Shown: piece by piece, positions 61,162-64,000 of the stretch | Layout: each line of letters starts with the position of its first letter | Position numbering within the stretch: the first letter of the stretch is position 1 | The notes under the pieces: generated by a model | Databases searched by the model: none | Told to the model about the DNA's origin: nothing | The model's input: the letters and a program-made list of their open reading frames with translations, nothing else | NCBI RefSeq assembly: GCF_017812015.1 | Contig: NZ_JADQTN010000002.1 | Coordinates: 496,001-560,000 of the forward strand | Reading direction: 5' to 3' | From: Pontixanthobacter sp. CEM42 | GTDB lineage: Bacteria; Pseudomonadota; Alphaproteobacteria; Sphingomonadales; Sphingomonadaceae | DNA length: 64,000 bases | Program-made: the position numbers and the translations under genes

Positions 61162-61928
61162 AGCAGACTGCGAAGGCCCGAGCGGTAGTCTGGATATTGC
61201 GGCTGCCAGCCAAGCACGCGCTTGGCTTTGCCATTCGCCACACGGCGGTTTTCGGAATAAAATCCCAACGCCATTTTGGAGAGGTTGGCATCCGCCAGTG
61301 TTTGCAGCGGTGGAGGTTCGGCACCCATCAAACGGCAGGCCTCCTCAATCACAACATTCTGCGGAGCAGGCAGATCGTCGGAAAGATTATACGCGCCCGC
61401 CGGTCCATCGAGCCCGGCTAGCACCCCCGACGCGATATCATCGACATGGACGCGGCTGAATATCTGTCCGGGCAAATCAATCCGCTTGGCCTTGCCTTCC
61501 TGCACGCGATCATATGCGCTGCGACTGGGTCCATAGATGCCCGGCAAGCGGAAAACCCTCGCGCCTTTGGCCAGCCATCTTTGATCGCATTCGGCCCGTG
61601 CCGTCCGGCGTCCGGCGCCAACCGGGGCGGTCTCATCGACCCACGCGCCTTGTGTATCGCCATACACTCCGGTGGATGACAAATACCCGATCCAGTCTTG
61701 CGTGATGTCGTGTCCGTAACGACCAAGAACGGGATCGCTGCCATCCGACGGCGGCACGGATGACAAAACATGGCTGGCGCGCGTCAACGCATCACGGACG
61801 GCGGAGCCATCGGTAAAGTCGACATCACCTGCGCTGCCCGTGGCCTCAACCACCCAGCCTCTCGACCGCAGCGCCTCGGCGATTCGCGAAGCGGTGTAGC
61901 CTAGGCCAAAAATGAACATATGTGCCAT
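61158..61928 (-). CDS. NAD(P)-binding SDR/epimerase-like protein (YeeZ-like)
   Basis: The 256-residue product starts with a glycine-rich NAD(P) loop (MFIFGLGYTASRIAEAL) and has the extended-SDR elements WIGYLSSTGVYGD (Ser and Tyr positions) and RVFRLPGIYGPSRSAYDRVQEG, then SRVHVDDIASGVLAGL. The catalytic Tyr-x3-Lys is not evident, as in the YeeZ group. The function is unknown. Confidence 0.86.
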   Translation of the reverse strand: MAHMFIFGLGYTASRIAEALRSRGWVVEATGSAGDVDFTDGSAVRDALTRASHVLSSVPPSDGSDPVLGRYGHDITQDWIGYLSSTGVYGDTQGAWVDETAPVGAGRRTARAECDQRWLAKGARVFRLPGIYGPSRSAYDRVQEGKAKRIDLPGQIFSRVHVDDIASGVLAGLDGPAGAYNLSDDLPAPQNVVIEEACRLMGAEPPPLQTLADANLSKMALGFYSENRRVANGKAKRVLGWQPQYPDYRSGLRSLL

Positions 61929-61980
61929 CAGCGCGTTCTAGGCACTGGACGCGCAAAAGAAAGGCCCTAGATCACCACTT

Positions 61981-64000
61981 ATGGATATTGCACGCACCCC
62001 CGATGAAAATCCCGAAATGGCTGACGCTGCGATCGAGCCGAAACAGCCGCCGGTTATTTACCGCAAAGACTACAAGCCCTTTCCTTGGCTGGTGCCGGCG
62101 ACACGGTTGCACTTTGATCTGTGCGCCGAGCGCACGCGCATTACCGCAACATTGCAGGTTGAACGCAATCCGGCGGCGGATGCCTCGCCAACACTACTGC
62201 TGAATGGCGATGGATTGACTCCACTGTCGGTTCGTGTGGATGGTGCAGAGGCCGATAAATGGGCGATGGATGGCGATAATTTGCAGCTGACCCTAACCGG
62301 CGACGTGCATGAAATAGAGATCGTCACGGAAATCGATCCATCGGCGAACACGCAATTAATGGGCCTCTATGCCTCGAACGGAATGCTTTGCACGCAATGT
62401 GAGGCGGAAGGGTTCCGTAGGATCACATTCTTCCCCGACCGGCCCGACGTTCTCTCGACCTATACTGTGACAATGACTGGCTCGAAGGCCGAATTTCCCG
62501 TGCTGCTGTCGAACGGCAATAAGGCGGCTGAAGGCGAGAACGACGACGGCACACATTGGGCGGAATGGCATGATCCGTGGCCCAAACCGTCTTATCTGTT
62601 TGCTTTGGTTGCCGGCGATCTGGTCGTGAACACAGACAGTTTTATCACCATGTCTGGCAAGAAAGTCGATTTGGCGATTTATGTCCGTGACGGCGATTTG
62701 GATCGTACCGGCCATGCGATGCGCTCACTCATCAAATCGATGGAATGGGACGAGCAGACCTTCGGGCGCGAATATGATCTCGATGTGTTCAACATCGTTG
62801 CGGTTAGTGATTTCAATATGGGGGCCATGGAGAATAAAGGCCTGAATGTCTTCAACACCAAATATGTGTTGGCCGACCCGGAAACAGCGACCGATGGTGA
62901 CTTTGACGGCGTCGAAGGCGTTATTGCGCATGAGTATTTTCACAATTGGTCGGGCAACCGGATCACTTGTCAGGACTGGTTCCAACTGAGCTTGAAAGAG
63001 GGCTTTACCGTTCTGCGCGACCAGCTGTTCAGTCAGGATATGCAAGGCGAGGCGGTAAAACGGATTGAGGATGTGCGGATCTTGCGGTCGGCACAGTTTC
63101 CCGAAGATTCGGGTCCGCTCGCGCATCCGATCCGGCCTGACAGCTTTCGTGAAATCTCCAATTTCTACACCGCGACGGTTTACAACAAGGGCGCGGAAGT
63201 CATCCGGATGATGCGCACAATGTGCGGTCCAGAGGCGTTTCGTAAGGGCACGGACCTGTATTTCGATCGCCACGATGGTGAGGCTGCGACATGCGAGGAC
63301 TTCATCGCTGCGATGGAAGATGGCGCGGGTCTCGATCTGAAGCAATTTCGCCTGTGGTATTCGCAAGCGGGCACACCCAAGGTCGTTGTCGATCTGGCGC
63401 ATCAAGGCACAATTGCGACGCTGACCTTGCGGCAAACTGTTCCCGCGACACCGGATCGGCCGGGCAAGAAGCCGATGCCGATTCCCGTCAAGATCGCTTT
63501 GTTCGATCGCAACACTGGCGCACATGCTGGCGAGCAATTGATTGTTCTGAAAACCGAAGAGCAGAGCTTCGACTTTGATGGCTTTGCCGGTAAGCCGGTC
63601 CTCTCGATCAATCGCGGTTTCTCTGCTCCGGTTACAATCGAACGCGAGATTGCCGATGAGGATCTGGTGTTCCTCGCCGCCAAGGATGATGATCCGTTCG
63701 CGCGCTATGAGGCGATGCAGGATCTTGTCGTCGGACATTTGACTACGGCATCCGGCAATGGCTTGGATGATGTATCGCGTGAAGCGGGACGCCTGGCAAT
63801 CGCGCGAGCGTTCGAGGCGGTCCTGACCGACGAAACGCTCGACGATTCGATGCGCGGTGAGTTGATGATGCTTCCGGGGCTGACCTATTTGATGGAGCAG
63901 CAATTGGTTGCTGATCCGTCGCGTATTCATGCGGAGCGCGAGGGATTGAAGGCGTGGCTGGGCGCCCGTTTTGAGGAACGGCTTGCCACCTTACATCAGC
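61981..64000 (+). CDS. pepN: Aminopeptidase N (M1 metallopeptidase), C-terminus beyond window
   Basis: From the ATG at 61981 the frame is open to the right edge (673 residues). The E. coli-type PepN features are present: YRKDYKPFPWLVPATRLHFDL start, LYASNGMLCTQCEAEGFRRITFFPDRPD, the exopeptidase motif GAMENKGLNVFNTKYVL, and the zinc site HEYFHNWSGNRITCQDWFQLSLKEGFTVLRDQLF (HExxH...E). The full protein should be about 860-880 residues. It removes N-terminal amino acids from peptides in the cytoplasm. Confidence 0.96.
   Translation, partial: MDIARTPDENPEMADAAIEPKQPPVIYRKDYKPFPWLVPATRLHFDLCAERTRITATLQVERNPAADASPTLLLNGDGLTPLSVRVDGAEADKWAMDGDNLQLTLTGDVHEIEIVTEIDPSANTQLMGLYASNGMLCTQCEAEGFRRITFFPDRPDVLSTYTVTMTGSKAEFPVLLSNGNKAAEGENDDGTHWAEWHDPWPKPSYLFALVAGDLVVNTDSFITMSGKKVDLAIYVRDGDLDRTGHAMRSLIKSMEWDEQTFGREYDLDVFNIVAVSDFNMGAMENKGLNVFNTKYVLADPETATDGDFDGVEGVIAHEYFHNWSGNRITCQDWFQLSLKEGFTVLRDQLFSQDMQGEAVKRIEDVRILRSAQFPEDSGPLAHPIRPDSFREISNFYTATVYNKGAEVIRMMRTMCGPEAFRKGTDLYFDRHDGEAATCEDFIAAMEDGAGLDLKQFRLWYSQAGTPKVVVDLAHQGTIATLTLRQTVPATPDRPGKKPMPIPVKIALFDRNTGAHAGEQLIVLKTEEQSFDFDGFAGKPVLSINRGFSAPVTIEREIADEDLVFLAAKDDDPFARYEAMQDLVVGHLTTASGNGLDDVSREAGRLAIARAFEAVLTDETLDDSMRGELMMLPGLTYLMEQQLVADPSRIHAEREGLKAWLGARFEERLATLHQ

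Noticed and set aside
62725-63930. A 401-residue open frame on the minus strand
   Set aside because: It is entirely opposite the aminopeptidase N gene, whose motifs are clear, and its product is low in family-like features and rich in His/Arg as expected for antisense frames of GC-rich genes.

Overview
The window looks like chromosomal DNA of an alphaproteobacterium of the order Sphingomonadales, most likely Erythrobacteraceae (an Erythrobacter/Altererythrobacter-like marine or freshwater organism). Support comes from the protein repertoire: the CtrA-antagonist sciP, a DUF3035 (BamF-like) lipoprotein beside lspA and ileS, a sphingan-type polysaccharide export set, and many genes overlapping by 1 or 4 bases. 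The family-level assignment is my inference; no 16S rRNA gene lies here. The sequence is moderately GC-rich, with visibly more A+T-rich patches at about 48.4-49.2 kb (a DHFR gene) and 52-55.5 kb (an accessory cassette). No insertion sequence, prophage, CRISPR array or rRNA gene was found. No gene-free stretch exceeds 300 bases; the longest are 40838-41116 (structured repeats), 25384-25652 (a terminator, then the efflux-operon upstream region), 35290-35536 (an operator candidate) and 55238-55496 (an operator/promoter candidate).

Layout. (1) 1-16256: an exopolysaccharide/capsule locus. It contains an asparagine-synthase-like amidotransferase, a membrane-anchored Asp-box propeller protein, a GT4 glycosyltransferase, a left-handed beta-helix acyltransferase, an alkaline-phosphatase-superfamily protein, an EpsG-type membrane polymerase, an unassigned capsule-type protein, a polysaccharide pyruvyl transferase, a UDP-HexNAc 6-dehydrogenase, a Wzy/WaaL-type polymerase, a Wza-like export lipoprotein, a Wzc-like tyrosine autokinase with a (YG)8 tail and an anchored accessory protein. 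Together they suggest a Wzy-dependent polymer containing an amino-uronic acid that may be amidated, acylated and pyruvylated. (2) 16278-25383: housekeeping genes (fabI, brkB-like, a J-protein, pdxH, a cation-efflux protein, a PhzF-like protein, a serine hydrolase, mnmA, sciP, a YeaQ-type membrane protein). (3) 25653-31666: an RND efflux pump and a DUF445 membrane protein. (4) 31679-41530: two secreted TonB-C paralogues, etfBA with a LiuR-like operator, a DUF6265/LprI-like protein, sucC, a cysQ-like phosphatase, an OmpA lipoprotein, a CNNM/CBS protein and a DUF3035 lipoprotein. (5) 41555-51594: a minus-strand run ileS-lspA, GDPD, ribF, dipeptidase, DHFR, purK, purE, gpmA and a 47-residue protein. 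(6) 51699-55302: a tRNA-Thr(GGT) gene next to a three-gene cassette (an XRE-HTH/dUTPase-like fusion, an Fe(II)/2-oxoglutarate oxygenase and an AlaX-like tRNA-editing protein). This is the best candidate for an undescribed system. (7) 55497-64000: an acyl-CoA dehydrogenase, a pair of PH-domain membrane proteins (YdbS/YdbT type), a GNAT protein, a threonine aldolase, an EamA transporter, an SDR-like protein and aminopeptidase N, which runs off the right edge.

In the cassette, the gene order, short gaps, good ribosome binding sites and a dyad over the promoter suggest one operon run by its own first gene. My working hypothesis is that the oxygenase makes or modifies an amino acid whose misacylated tRNA is hydrolysed by the AlaX-like protein, with the dUTPase-fold regulator sensing a small ligand, perhaps a nucleotide. 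Only the domain identities and residue motifs are seen in the sequence; the functional link is inference.
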